The notes beneath the pieces are model-generated. The model was not told where the DNA came from and did no database searches. It saw only the letters and a list, made by a program, of their open reading frames with translations. A DNA stretch of 64,000 nt, from positions 1,770,001 to 1,834,000 of the forward strand of contig NZ_JAHSTS010000002.1 of NCBI RefSeq assembly GCF_019145435.1. Direction: 5' to 3'. The position numbers and the translations under genes were made by a program. This document shows, in pieces, positions 20,347 through 28,748 of the stretch (position 1 is its first letter; the number at the start of each line of letters is the position of its first letter). Source of the DNA: Pseudomonas ekonensis. GTDB taxonomy: Bacteria; Pseudomonadota; Gammaproteobacteria; Pseudomonadales; Pseudomonadaceae.

Positions 20347-20757
20347 CAGCTTTTATTGTGGGTCCTTTATAACCAAACACGCGAATGTCACTCGTTATAC
20401 GGCAATCCTCGCGTCACGGGGAGGGGTTGCCGACCTGTGAACCGGCAGATGCACACACTGTGCCGAACCGTGGCGAATCATAGCCGAGCCTGCCCGGGCC
20501 GTTGGCCCCCGAACCTGAAGGCAATTGCGACAGAATCTGACACGGAAAACCACCGTGCGAAGGATTTTTCCGCGCAGCCCTCAACTTCCCTCCGCACCAG
20601 CCGAAGTCATCAGAGACAGAGGATTTTGTCCGACAATCGTTCCCCAAAAAAGAACGACGCCGCCCCGAAGGATCCGGACGCTGCACAACGTTTTTCGGCT
20701 GCCAATAACCGCGAGTCATCTGCACTGCGTGGGCTAACAAGAAAATCTGGAGCGCGG
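20347..20757. other. Gene-free spacer before the chemoreceptor
   Basis: A 411-base gap between the divergent RIO kinase and chemoreceptor genes. I see no REP, no credible small gene and no clear hairpin; it presumably holds both promoters. A frame running through it into the chemoreceptor lacks protein-like character and has no ribosome binding site. Confidence 0.6.
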
Positions 20758-22704
20758 ATGAACATCAAACAGAAGTTGACCTGGGCGTTTGCGATCATCG
20801 CCTGCTTGCCGGTGGTGCTGGTCGCCACCCTGGTGGTACTGAACCTGCGCAGCGATGCCCGGGACGAATTCGTCGACGGCAGCGGACGCGAGATCCGTCA
20901 GGTCAGCAACGCCATGCAGCTGTTCTTCGACGGCATCAGCCAGAACGTCGACTACCTGGCGACGCAACCGCTGATCAAGAACACCGACGACAGCCTCAAG
21001 ACCTACATGAGCGCCAACGCCGAGAGCGTCCCCCAGGGCGAGATGGACAAAAAGGTGTTCGCCTTCCTGCAGGACCTGGGCAACAGCCACCCGGCCTACG
21101 CCTACGCCATCGTCGGCACGGCGGCCGGCGGCTACGTGTCGTGGCCCGACGACCCGAAACTGAGCAACTACGACCCGCGCCAGCGCCCCTGGTACAAGGC
21201 CGCCCAGGCCAAGCCGGGCAAGCCCCTGCGCACCGCCGCCTACTACTGGGCGCAGGACGACGCGACCTACGTCAGCACCGTGCGCACCATCGACAACAAG
21301 CTGGGCGCCAACGGCGGCGTGGTCAGCATCGACGTGACGCTCAAGCAGCTCACCGAGATCGTCAAGCAGATCAAGCTCGGCGAGTCCGGCTACCTGATGC
21401 TGCTGGAGAACAGCGGCACGGTGCTGGTGGATCCGAAGCGCCCGGAACACAACTTCAAGGCCCTCGACAGCCTCGGCGACGGCTACGCGCAACTGGCCAA
21501 GGCCGGCAAGGGGCTGGTGGAAGTCGAGCTGGACGGCGAACGCTACATGGCCAACGTCTGGCCGTCGGAGCAACTGGGCTGGACGTTCGTCGGCCTGATC
21601 AAGCGCAGCGACGTGATGAGCTCCGCGACCCAGCTGACCTGGCTGATCGCAATCATCGCCGCCGTGCTGGCGGTGGTGTTCGCGGTGGTCGGCGCCAGTT
21701 TCGCCAGCCTGATCGTGCGGCCGATCCGCAGCGTGGCCAGCGGCCTGGAAGGCATCGCCCAGGGCGAAGGCGACCTGACCAAGAACCTCGACATCCGCGG
21801 CAGCGACGAAACCGCGCAACTGGCCAACTGGTTCAACCAGTTCCTCACCGCGATCCGCAGCCTGATCCAGCACATCGGCGGCGCGGCGGGGAAAATCCTC
21901 GCCACCTCGCAGAGCTCCACCCGGGTCTCCGGCGACATGGCCGAAGCCGCCGGGCGCCAGCGCGAAGCGGTGGACATGGTCTCCACGGCGTTCCACGAAA
22001 TGGTCGCCACCGCCAACGAAGTGGCCCGCTCGTGCAGTCAGGCCGCCGAGTCCGCCGACAGCGGCCAGCGCCAGGCGCGCCATGGCCAGCAGCAGATCGA
22101 CGCGGCGGTGAACAGCGTCGACCAGCTGAGCCAGGAACTGGAGCAGTCGGCCCAGTCGATGCAGCAACTGGAGCGCGACAGCAACGACATCCAGTCGATC
22201 CTCGGCACCATCCGCTCCATCGCCGAACAGACCAACCTGCTGGCGCTCAACGCCGCCATCGAGGCGGCCCGGGCCGGCGAGCAGGGCCGCGGCTTCGCCG
22301 TGGTGGCCGACGAGGTGCGGGCGCTGGCCAAGCGCACGGCGGACTCGACGGCGGAAATCGACGGACTGCTGGGCAACCTCGCCCGCCGCACCAGCGAGGT
22401 CACCCAGCAGATGCGCGCCAGCCTCGACGTGTCGCAGCAGTCGGTGGCGCGCATCGGCGAAGCGCGGGAAAGCTTCGGCCAGATCCGCGAATCGGTGGAC
22501 GTGATCCGCGACATGAACACCCAGATCGCCACGGCCGCCGAAGAGCAGCACCAGGTGGCCGAAGACATCAACCGTCACATCAGCCAGATCCACGGCGATG
22601 CGCAACTGGTGGCGGAACTGGCGAACTCGGCGCGGCTGGATTCCCAGAGCCTGGCAGGGCTGTCGAACGAGCTGGACGGGTTGGTCAGGCGCTTCCGTAC
22701 CTGA
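20758..22704 (+). CDS. Methyl-accepting chemotaxis protein with dCache domain
   Basis: 648-residue chemoreceptor. TM1 is at residues 7-29. A periplasmic dCache-type ligand domain (about 35-280) contains [19 protein letters not shown] and [22 protein letters not shown]2 is at about 290-312, followed by HAMP and a cytoplasmic signalling hairpin with the conserved tip [20 protein letters not shown] near residue 492. The PWY and YDPR marks suggest an amino-acid-sensing relative of PctA/B/C, but the ligand cannot be read from sequence. The ATG at 20758 is chosen because it begins the signal anchor. Confidence 0.9.
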   Translation: MNIKQKLTWAFAIIACLPVVLVATLVVLNLRSDARDEFVDGSGREIRQVSNAMQLFFDGISQNVDYLATQPLIKNTDDSLKTYMSANAESVPQGEMDKKVFAFLQDLGNSHPAYAYAIVGTAAGGYVSWPDDPKLSNYDPRQRPWYKAAQAKPGKPLRTAAYYWAQDDATYVSTVRTIDNKLGANGGVVSIDVTLKQLTEIVKQIKLGESGYLMLLENSGTVLVDPKRPEHNFKALDSLGDGYAQLAKAGKGLVEVELDGERYMANVWPSEQLGWTFVGLIKRSDVMSSATQLTWLIAIIAAVLAVVFAVVGASFASLIVRPIRSVASGLEGIAQGEGDLTKNLDIRGSDETAQLANWFNQFLTAIRSLIQHIGGAAGKILATSQSSTRVSGDMAEAAGRQREAVDMVSTAFHEMVATANEVARSCSQAAESADSGQRQARHGQQQIDAAVNSVDQLSQELEQSAQSMQQLERDSNDIQSILGTIRSIAEQTNLLALNAAIEAARAGEQGRGFAVVADEVRALAKRTADSTAEIDGLLGNLARRTSEVTQQMRASLDVSQQSVARIGEARESFGQIRESVDVIRDMNTQIATAAEEQHQVAEDINRHISQIHGDAQLVAELANSARLDSQSLAGLSNELDGLVRRFRT

Positions 22705-22728
22705 CGTTTCCTGCGGCGCCTTTACCGG

Positions 22729-22828
22729 CGCCATCGCCAGCAAGCTGGCTCCCACAGGGTTTCGGGGTGAATGCAACACCTGCGGTCACCGCAAGCCCCT
22801 TGTGGGAGCCAGCCTGCTGGCGATGGCG
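22729..22828. repeat. REPIN
   Basis: Inverted REP cores (CCATCGCCAGCAAGCTGGCT and GAGCCAGCCTGCTGGCGATG) flank about 45 bases that contain CGGTCACCGC. It lies between the convergent chemoreceptor and thiolase genes and could act in transcript termination or stabilisation. Confidence 0.85.
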
Positions 22829-22847
22829 GCCGAGAGGCCGCCGACCC

Positions 22848-24125
22848 TCAGCGTTCGAGGATGGCGGTGACGCCCTGCCCGCCCGCCGCACAGATCGAGA
22901 TCAGACCGCGCCCCTGGCCCGCCGCGTCCAGCAGCTTGGCCAGGTTGGCCACGATCCGCCCGCCGGTCGCGGCGAACGGATGCCCGGCCGCCAGCGAACT
23001 GCCCTTGACGTTCAGCCGGCTGCGGTCGAGGGCGCCCAGCGGCGCGTCGAGGCCCAGGCGGGTCTTGCAGTAGTCCGCGTCTTCCCAGGCCTTCAAGGTA
23101 CACAGCACCTGCGCGGCGAACGCCTCGTGGATTTCGTAATAGTCGAAGTCCTGCAACGTCAGGCCGTTGCGCGCCAGCAGGCGCGGCACCGCATAGACCG
23201 GCGCCATCAGCAGCCCTTCGGCGCCGTTGACGAAATCCACCGCCGCCGCTTCGCCGTCCCGCAGGTACGCCAGCACCGGCAGCCCCCGCGCCTGGGCCCA
23301 CTCCTCGCTGCCGAGCAGCACCACCGAGGCGCCATCGGTCAGCGGCGTGGAGTTGCCGGCGGTCAGCGTGCCCTTGGCGCTTTTCTCGAAGGCGGGCTTC
23401 AAGGTCGCGAGTTTTTCCAGGGTCAGGTCCGGGCGCAGGTTGTTGTCGCGGGTGAGGCCCAGGAACGGCGTCGTCAGATCGTTGTGCCAGCCTTCGCCGT
23501 AGGACGCCGCCAGCTTGCGGTGGCTGTCCAGCGCCAGCAGGTCCTGGTCTTCGCGGGAGATGTTCCAGGTCTGCGCCATCAGCTCGCAGTGCTGGCCCAT
23601 CGACAGGCCGGTGCGCGGCTCGCCGTTGCGCGGAAACTCCGGGATCAAGTGCCGGGGACGCAATTGCAGAAAAGTCTTGAGCTTGTCGCCCGTGGTCTTG
23701 GCCCGGTTGGCCTGCAGCAGGATCTTGCGCAGGCCTTCGCTGACGCTGACGGGGGCGTCCGATGTGGTGTCGACGCCACCGGCCACGCCGCAGTCGATCT
23801 GGCCGAGAGCGATCTTGTTGGCCACCAGCAGCGCCGCCTCAAGGCCGGTGCCGCAGGCCTGCTGGATGTCGTAGGCGGGCGTGGCCGGCGACAGCCGCGA
23901 GCCGAGCACGCATTCGCGGGTCAGGTTCATGTCCCGCGACAGCTTCAGCACCGCCCCCGCCGCCACTTCGCCCAGGCGCAGGCCGTGCAGGCCGTAGCGT
24001 TCGATCAGGCCTTCGAGCGCGGCGGTGAGCATCGCCTGATTGCTGGCGGTGGCGTAGGGCCCGTTGGAGCGGGCGAACGGTATCCGGTTGCCGCCGATGA
24101 TCGCGACGCGGCGCAGCTGAGTCAT
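22848..24125 (-). CDS. Acetyl-CoA C-acyltransferase (thiolase)
   Basis: 425-residue thiolase. The nucleophilic cysteine is in QQACGTGLEAAL (C91); the second site is GHPFAATGGRIV and the C-terminal ISICAAGGQGVTA holds the other cysteine. It cleaves or condenses acyl-CoA chains. The FadI-like length and its pairing with a divergent FabG-like reductase and a MaoC hydratase suggest an acyl-CoA pathway outside the main fadBA set. The ATG at 24125 has AGGAG at six bases. The same trio occurs beside cueR in P. aeruginosa (PA4785-PA4787 region, from memory). Confidence 0.88.
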   Translation of the reverse strand: MTQLRRVAIIGGNRIPFARSNGPYATASNQAMLTAALEGLIERYGLHGLRLGEVAAGAVLKLSRDMNLTRECVLGSRLSPATPAYDIQQACGTGLEAALLVANKIALGQIDCGVAGGVDTTSDAPVSVSEGLRKILLQANRAKTTGDKLKTFLQLRPRHLIPEFPRNGEPRTGLSMGQHCELMAQTWNISREDQDLLALDSHRKLAASYGEGWHNDLTTPFLGLTRDNNLRPDLTLEKLATLKPAFEKSAKGTLTAGNSTPLTDGASVVLLGSEEWAQARGLPVLAYLRDGEAAAVDFVNGAEGLLMAPVYAVPRLLARNGLTLQDFDYYEIHEAFAAQVLCTLKAWEDADYCKTRLGLDAPLGALDRSRLNVKGSSLAAGHPFAATGGRIVANLAKLLDAAGQGRGLISICAAGGQGVTAILER

Positions 24126-24472
24126 GAAAAGCTCCTTGTTGGATTGCAAACCTAAGCAGTTCCTGGGGCATGGCTGTCTTGATCCAAACCCTGCGACGCC
24201 AGGTCCGCCGCCATCGCCAGCAGGCTGGCTCCCACAGGGGTTTGAGGTGAAGGCAGAACTCACGGTCACTGCAGAGCCATGTGGGAGCCAGCCTGCTGGC
24301 GATAGCGTCAGCCCATGCGCCACCGAGCAGGACTGTTGCGCCTGCCCGATCCGCATTTCTGCGCAAGACCTGCTAAACCTCAGTGTTCAAGCGTAGGCCC
24401 TATTGCACGGACCGAACGATTGTTTGCCTTGGGCAGTCCACACTCTGAGCATCTTTTTCCGGAGAGCGTTCC
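24126..24472. other. Divergent promoter region with REPIN
   Basis: A 347-base gap between the divergent thiolase and reductase genes. A REPIN fills the middle (24209-24306). The remainder has no gene; both promoters should lie here, but I cannot place them with confidence. Confidence 0.5.
24209..24306. repeat. REPIN
   Basis: Inverted REP cores (CCATCGCCAGCAGGCTGGCT and GAGCCAGCCTGCTGGCGATA) flank an interior with CACGGTCACTGCA, similar to the interior of the element at 22729. Being inside a divergent promoter region is unusual, since REPs are mostly found between convergent or tandem genes. Confidence 0.85.
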
Positions 24473-25825
24473 ATGTCTGACCGCTATATCGACTTCGCCA
24501 ACTCGTCCCTCGGCCACCGCCTGGTCGGCGCCCTGGGCCTGCCGTCGCCGGTGCGGCTGGAGCGCTGGCAGGCCGGGCGCCTGCGGCCGGTGGAGGGCGC
24601 GCTGCTGATCGGCGGCGGGCCGTTGGCCGCCCGCGTCAACGCCTTCGCCAACCGCCTGACCGACGCCATCTACCGCTACGGCGACGAACCGGCCGGCGCG
24701 GCCGAGTGGATTCCCGGCGCCGGCCCGAAACTCAAGGCCGTGGTGTTCGACGCCAGCGACCTGCAGCGCACCGATCAGCTCAAGCGCCTGCGCGAGTTCT
24801 TCCAGCCGCTGATGAAAAGCCTCGACCGCTGCGCCCACCTGGTGATCCTGGGCCGCGCTCCGGAGTCGCTGGACGATCCGTTCGCCGCCAGCGCGCAACG
24901 GGCCCTCGAAGGGTTCTCCCGTTCGCTGGCCAAGGAACTGCGCAGCGGCGGCACCCTGCAACTGATCTACGTCGGCGACGGCGCCGAGGATCAACTGGAA
25001 GGCCCGTTGCGGTTTTTCCTGTCGCCCAAGAGCGCGTTCGTGTCCGGGCAGGTGATCCGCCTCCAGGCCTGCGACACCCAAGTCAGCGACTGGACGCGCC
25101 CCCTGGCCGGGCGCAAGGCGCTGGTGACCGGCGCGGCGCGGGGCATCGGCGCGTCCATCGCCGAAACCCTGGCCCGCGACGGCGCCGACGTGATCCTGCT
25201 CGACGTGCCGCCGGCCAAGGCCGACCTCGAAGCCCTCGCCGCGCGGCTGGGCGGGCGCGCCGTCACCCTCGACATCTGCGCCGGGGACGCCGCCGCGCAA
25301 CTGACCGAACAACTGCCCGAGGGCCTCGACATCCTTGTGCACAACGCCGGCATCACCCGCGACAAGACCCTGGCCAACATGACGCCGGACTTCTGGGACG
25401 CGGTGCTCGCCGTCAACCTCAACGCCCCTCAAACGCTGACCCAGGCCCTGCTCGACAGCGGCGCCCTGCACGACCACGCACGGATCATCCTGCTGGCCTC
25501 GATCAGCGGCATCGCCGGCAACCGCGGGCAGACCAACTACGCGGTAAGCAAGGCCGGGCTGATCGGCCTGGCCCAGGCCTGGGCGACGACGTTGCAGGCA
25601 CGGGGCATCAGCATCAACGCCGTGGCGCCTGGCTTCATCGAGACCCAGATGACTGCGCACATTCCGTTCGGACTGCGCGAGGCCGGCCGACGCATGAGCT
25701 CCCTGGGCCAGGGCGGTCTGCCCCAGGACGTCGCCGAAGCCGTGGCGTGGCTGGCGCAGCCGGGCACCGGGGCATTCACCGGGCAGGCCTTGCGGGTCTG
25801 CGGACAAAGCGTACTGGGGGCCTAG
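24473..25825 (+). CDS. High-molecular-weight FabG-type reductase
   Basis: 450-residue two-part SDR. The first about 210 residues form a degenerate Rossmann-like domain (no intact glycine motif). The second is a classical 3-oxoacyl reductase with VTGAARGIGASIAE (about residues 219-232), HNAGITRDKTLANM, SISGIAGN and the catalytic YAVSK near residue 355. This architecture matches the FabG4-type enzymes, which reduce 3-oxoacyl-CoA with NADH. It sits three bases before a MaoC hydratase gene on the same strand, and divergent from a thiolase. Confidence 0.88.
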   Translation: MSDRYIDFANSSLGHRLVGALGLPSPVRLERWQAGRLRPVEGALLIGGGPLAARVNAFANRLTDAIYRYGDEPAGAAEWIPGAGPKLKAVVFDASDLQRTDQLKRLREFFQPLMKSLDRCAHLVILGRAPESLDDPFAASAQRALEGFSRSLAKELRSGGTLQLIYVGDGAEDQLEGPLRFFLSPKSAFVSGQVIRLQACDTQVSDWTRPLAGRKALVTGAARGIGASIAETLARDGADVILLDVPPAKADLEALAARLGGRAVTLDICAGDAAAQLTEQLPEGLDILVHNAGITRDKTLANMTPDFWDAVLAVNLNAPQTLTQALLDSGALHDHARIILLASISGIAGNRGQTNYAVSKAGLIGLAQAWATTLQARGISINAVAPGFIETQMTAHIPFGLREAGRRMSSLGQGGLPQDVAEAVAWLAQPGTGAFTGQALRVCGQSVLGA

Positions 25826-25827
25826 GC

Positions 25828-26682
25828 ATGAGCATCGACTGGCAGGCACTCGACCGCGAACCGGGCTTGCCCGGCCTTTACCTGCGGGCCGCGACCCGCC
25901 GCAAGATCACCGGCACCACCCTGCCCGACCTGGGCCTGCGCTGCTGGGTGGACGTCGATGGCCGGCGGTTGGCGGCCTACCGCAACGTCTGCGGTTTTGC
26001 CGATGACGGCCTGCTGCCGCCGACCTACCCGCACGTTCTGGCGTTCGCCTTGCAGATGCGCCTGCTGACGGACAAGGCGTTCCCGTTCCCGCTGCTGGGG
26101 CTGATCCACCTGAGCAACCGGCTCCGCGTGCTGCGGCCGATGGGTGGGGTCAGCCGGGCGCTGGTCGGCGTGCAGGTGCGCAATCTGCAGCCCCATCCCA
26201 AGGGCGCGACCTTCGACCTGCTGACCACTCTCGACGATCAGCTCGGGCCGCTGTGGGAAGCCGAAAGCCGGATGCTGTGCCGCGGCGTGAAGCTTGAGGG
26301 CGAGCCGCAGGCCTCGGCGTGGGAACCGTCGCTGCCCCTGGCGGAAGTGGCGCAGTGGAACGCCCCGGCGGACATCGGCCGGCGATACGCCAGGGTGTCC
26401 GGCGACTGCAACCCGATCCACCTGAGCGGCCCCAGCGCGAAGCTGTTCGGCTTTCCCAGCGCCATCGCCCACGGCCTGTGGAACAAGGCCCGCACCCTCG
26501 CCGCACTGGCCGACCGGCTGCCCAAGGCCAACCTGGAGGTGACCGTGCACTTTCGCAAACCGGTGCGGTTGCCCAGCGGGGTGACGCTGCTGGCCAGCGC
26601 CGCCGGCTCCAGCGGCGAATTGCGCCTGACCGGAGCCGCAGAACTGGAGCACATGGTGGGCGACTGGCGGCCGGTCGCCTGA
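25828..26682 (+). CDS. MaoC-like hydratase/dehydratase
   Basis: 284-residue double hot-dog protein. The C-terminal hydratase site GDCNPIHLSGPSAKLFGF with the following HGLW is intact; the N-terminal half is the degenerate hot-dog partner. It would interconvert enoyl- and 3-hydroxyacyl-CoA, the step next to the preceding reductase. It starts two bases after the reductase stop, so the two are one transcript. Confidence 0.88.
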   Translation: MSIDWQALDREPGLPGLYLRAATRRKITGTTLPDLGLRCWVDVDGRRLAAYRNVCGFADDGLLPPTYPHVLAFALQMRLLTDKAFPFPLLGLIHLSNRLRVLRPMGGVSRALVGVQVRNLQPHPKGATFDLLTTLDDQLGPLWEAESRMLCRGVKLEGEPQASAWEPSLPLAEVAQWNAPADIGRRYARVSGDCNPIHLSGPSAKLFGFPSAIAHGLWNKARTLAALADRLPKANLEVTVHFRKPVRLPSGVTLLASAAGSSGELRLTGAAELEHMVGDWRPVA

Positions 26683-27039
26683 GCGGGGTTCTGGTCGGCG
26701 GCTGCGCCGCCTGGCGGGAGCTAGCGCCCCCGCCGCCAGCCGTGGGTCCGACCTGGAAATTGTGTGTATATCACTAAAGTTTTTCCGCACCGCCCGCCCC
26801 TGCCGCGCCAAACGCCGCCGTTGATTTCCAAGGCTTTTTGGGGCGCACCTATCACCACAGGATTAGTCCTTAGGCAGCATCCGCCGCCCCTTGCAGGAAG
26901 GCGTTAATACCAACTTGAGAATGGCGTGGATCCAACCGCTCGATTGAGATGGCCACAACGGACGAAGGCATCGCCGGCGACAGAACCGGGGAGCCCTCGA
27001 CAACAACAAACGTTGTGACAGGTGCAAGGACTCTCAATC
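26683..27039. other. Spacer and leader of the surface lipoprotein gene
   Basis: 357 bases without a gene. It holds a small GGCGGC-TGC-GCCGCC hairpin after the MaoC stop, an AT-rich stretch (TGTGTATATCACTAAAG), GGATTAGTCC at about 26861, which resembles half of the dyad in the flp-rcpC promoter region, and ACAAC-AAA-CGTTGT just before the start. The length suggests a regulated promoter or a long leader. Confidence 0.45.
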
Positions 27040-28614
27040 ATGAACAATCAAGCGTGGTGCAAAACAGCGACAGCTCTGGCATTGATCCTCTCCCTCGGCC
27101 TCGCCGGCTGCAGCAGCGGCGGTGGCGGCCATCACAGCAGCTCCGGCAGTGCCTCGTCCGACGGTGCCGCCGCCGGCACCAGCGGCACCGGCAGCACAGG
27201 CGGCTCGACCGGAACCGGCGGCTCCACCGGCAGCGGCGACACCGCCGGCACCGGAGGAACCGGTGGTACGGGGGGCACCGGCGGTACGGGTGGAACAGGA
27301 GGTACCGGCGGCACCGATCCGACCAACCCCACCAACCCGACAGACCCGACCGGCCCGACCAATCCCTCCACCCCTCAAGCACTGGTGACCAGCACCCTGG
27401 TGCAGGACGTGGGCAGCACCCTGTCCGGCGTCGGCAGCGGCGTCGGCCAGGTCGGCGATGCGCTCAGCGGCCTGCCGGTGGCCGGCGGCGTCGTGCAGAG
27501 TTTCGCCACCACCGCCGGCAATGTGGTGAGCACCCTGGGTGACGGCGTGGCCAACGGCCTCGGCAAGCTGGGCACCACGGACAACGGCCTGGGCGTGACC
27601 GCCTCGGCGGTCGGCGGCGTGGTGCAGGATGCGGGCAACGGCGTGTCCGACCTGAGCGGCAAACTGGCCGGCGCCACCGGCAGCATTCCGGTGGTCGGCG
27701 GCGTGGTCACCAAAGTCGCGCCGGTGCTCGACGGCGTCGGCGAAAAAGTCACCATGCTCGGCGACACCCTGAGCACCGCCACCACCAGCGGCCCGCTCGG
27801 TTCGGCCACCCAACAGGTGAGCAAGCAACTGGTGCCGGTGATCGCCATGGTCGAAAGCACCACCGACAAGCTGGGCAGCGCCACAGGGCTGGGCGCGCCC
27901 CTCAACGGTGTGCTGCAGAAAGTCGGCGGCGCCGTCGACGGCCTGGGCGACAACGTCAGCGGGGCCGGCAGCGGCAATGCGCTGACCGGCACGGTGGGCG
28001 GCGCCTTGAGCAACGTCGGCACCACGGTCGCCAAGGCCGGCGGGCTGACCGACAACGGCACCGGCGGCTCGACCGGCGGCATCGGCGGCGGCCTGGGCGG
28101 CACCGGCCTGCTGCAGACGGTCGGCGGCGCGGCGGTCAACGTCGGCGGCGGGGCGGCGGCCGGCAACGGCAGCCTGACGGCGCCCGGCGGTGTCGTGGCC
28201 TCGGTCGGCAACGTGGTGGCCTCGGTCAACACCGCGCTCGGCGGTTCGGGCACCCCGATCACCAGTCCCACCACACCGCTGGCGACCCTCGGCACCAACG
28301 TGGGCAGCGGACTGGCCCCGGTCACCACGGCCGTCACCAGCCTGACCCAGAACGTCGGCGCCGCCACCGGCGTCGGCAGCCCCGTGGCCAGCCTCACCGG
28401 CCAGGTCGGCGCCACCGTCGGCAATGTGGGCGGCGCCATCGCCGGCACCGGCAGCAACCCTGTCGTCACCGCCGTCGGCAACACCGTGACCGCCGTGGGC
28501 GGCACCGTCTCCGCCGTCGGCGGCCTGGTCAACGGCGGCACCGGCAGCACCGGCGGCGGGCTGGGCGGCGCCCTCGGCGGCCTCACCGGCGCGCTGGGCG
28601 GCACCCAACGCTGA
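27040..28614 (+). CDS. Glycine-rich, collagen-like repetitive lipoprotein
   Basis: 524-residue predicted outer-membrane lipoprotein. The signal peptide ends in a lipobox LAGC (C24), with serine at +2, which favours outer-membrane sorting. Residues 25-70 are Gly/Ser/Thr; 71-89 are GGT triplets; 90-109 are Thr-x-Pro repeats (TDPTNPTNPTDP), together forming a stalk. Residues 111-524 are long, irregular Gly/Val/Thr/Ala repeats with recurring GGVV and VG units. They have almost no aromatic residues and no cysteine. No TPS (filamentous haemagglutinin N-terminal) domain is visible. A strong terminator and then an FhaC-type transporter follow on the same strand. Its role is probably adhesive or matrix-forming. 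The ATG has AAGGA nine bases upstream. Confidence 0.8.
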   Translation: MNNQAWCKTATALALILSLGLAGCSSGGGGHHSSSGSASSDGAAAGTSGTGSTGGSTGTGGSTGSGDTAGTGGTGGTGGTGGTGGTGGTGGTDPTNPTNPTDPTGPTNPSTPQALVTSTLVQDVGSTLSGVGSGVGQVGDALSGLPVAGGVVQSFATTAGNVVSTLGDGVANGLGKLGTTDNGLGVTASAVGGVVQDAGNGVSDLSGKLAGATGSIPVVGGVVTKVAPVLDGVGEKVTMLGDTLSTATTSGPLGSATQQVSKQLVPVIAMVESTTDKLGSATGLGAPLNGVLQKVGGAVDGLGDNVSGAGSGNALTGTVGGALSNVGTTVAKAGGLTDNGTGGSTGGIGGGLGGTGLLQTVGGAAVNVGGGAAAGNGSLTAPGGVVASVGNVVASVNTALGGSGTPITSPTTPLATLGTNVGSGLAPVTTAVTSLTQNVGAATGVGSPVASLTGQVGATVGNVGGAIAGTGSNPVVTAVGNTVTAVGGTVSAVGGLVNGGTGSTGGGLGGALGGLTGALGGTQR

Positions 28615-28667
28615 ATTGCACCTGGCCGATTCGACGGCCATCCCTACAGCGCCTACGCTTGGTTGGA

Positions 28668-28701
28668 GGCGGAAGATCCCCGCGGATCTTCCGCCTTTTT
28701 C
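28668..28701 (+). terminator. Strong terminator between lipoprotein and transporter genes
   Basis: Perfect 11-bp stem GGCGGAAGATC / GATCTTCCGCC with a 6-base loop, followed by TTTTTCTT. It lies 53 bases after the lipoprotein stop and 47 bases before the transporter ATG, so readthrough would set the transporter at a lower level than the lipoprotein. Confidence 0.92.
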
Positions 28702-28748
28702 TTGGGAAAGCATCAGCCAAGTGCTGCGGTCTGAACATGGAGTGTCCT

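Noticed and set aside
21141..24155. 1004-codon plus-strand frame across the chemoreceptor and thiolase genes
   Set aside because: It is out of frame with the receptor, antisense to the thiolase, and Arg/Gly/Pro-rich without domains.
27250..27400. True collagen triple helix in the lipoprotein
   Set aside because: The GGT triplets formally fit Gly-x-y but lack proline; the proline part is Thr-x-Pro, so I treat it as a stalk and use collagen-like only as a label.
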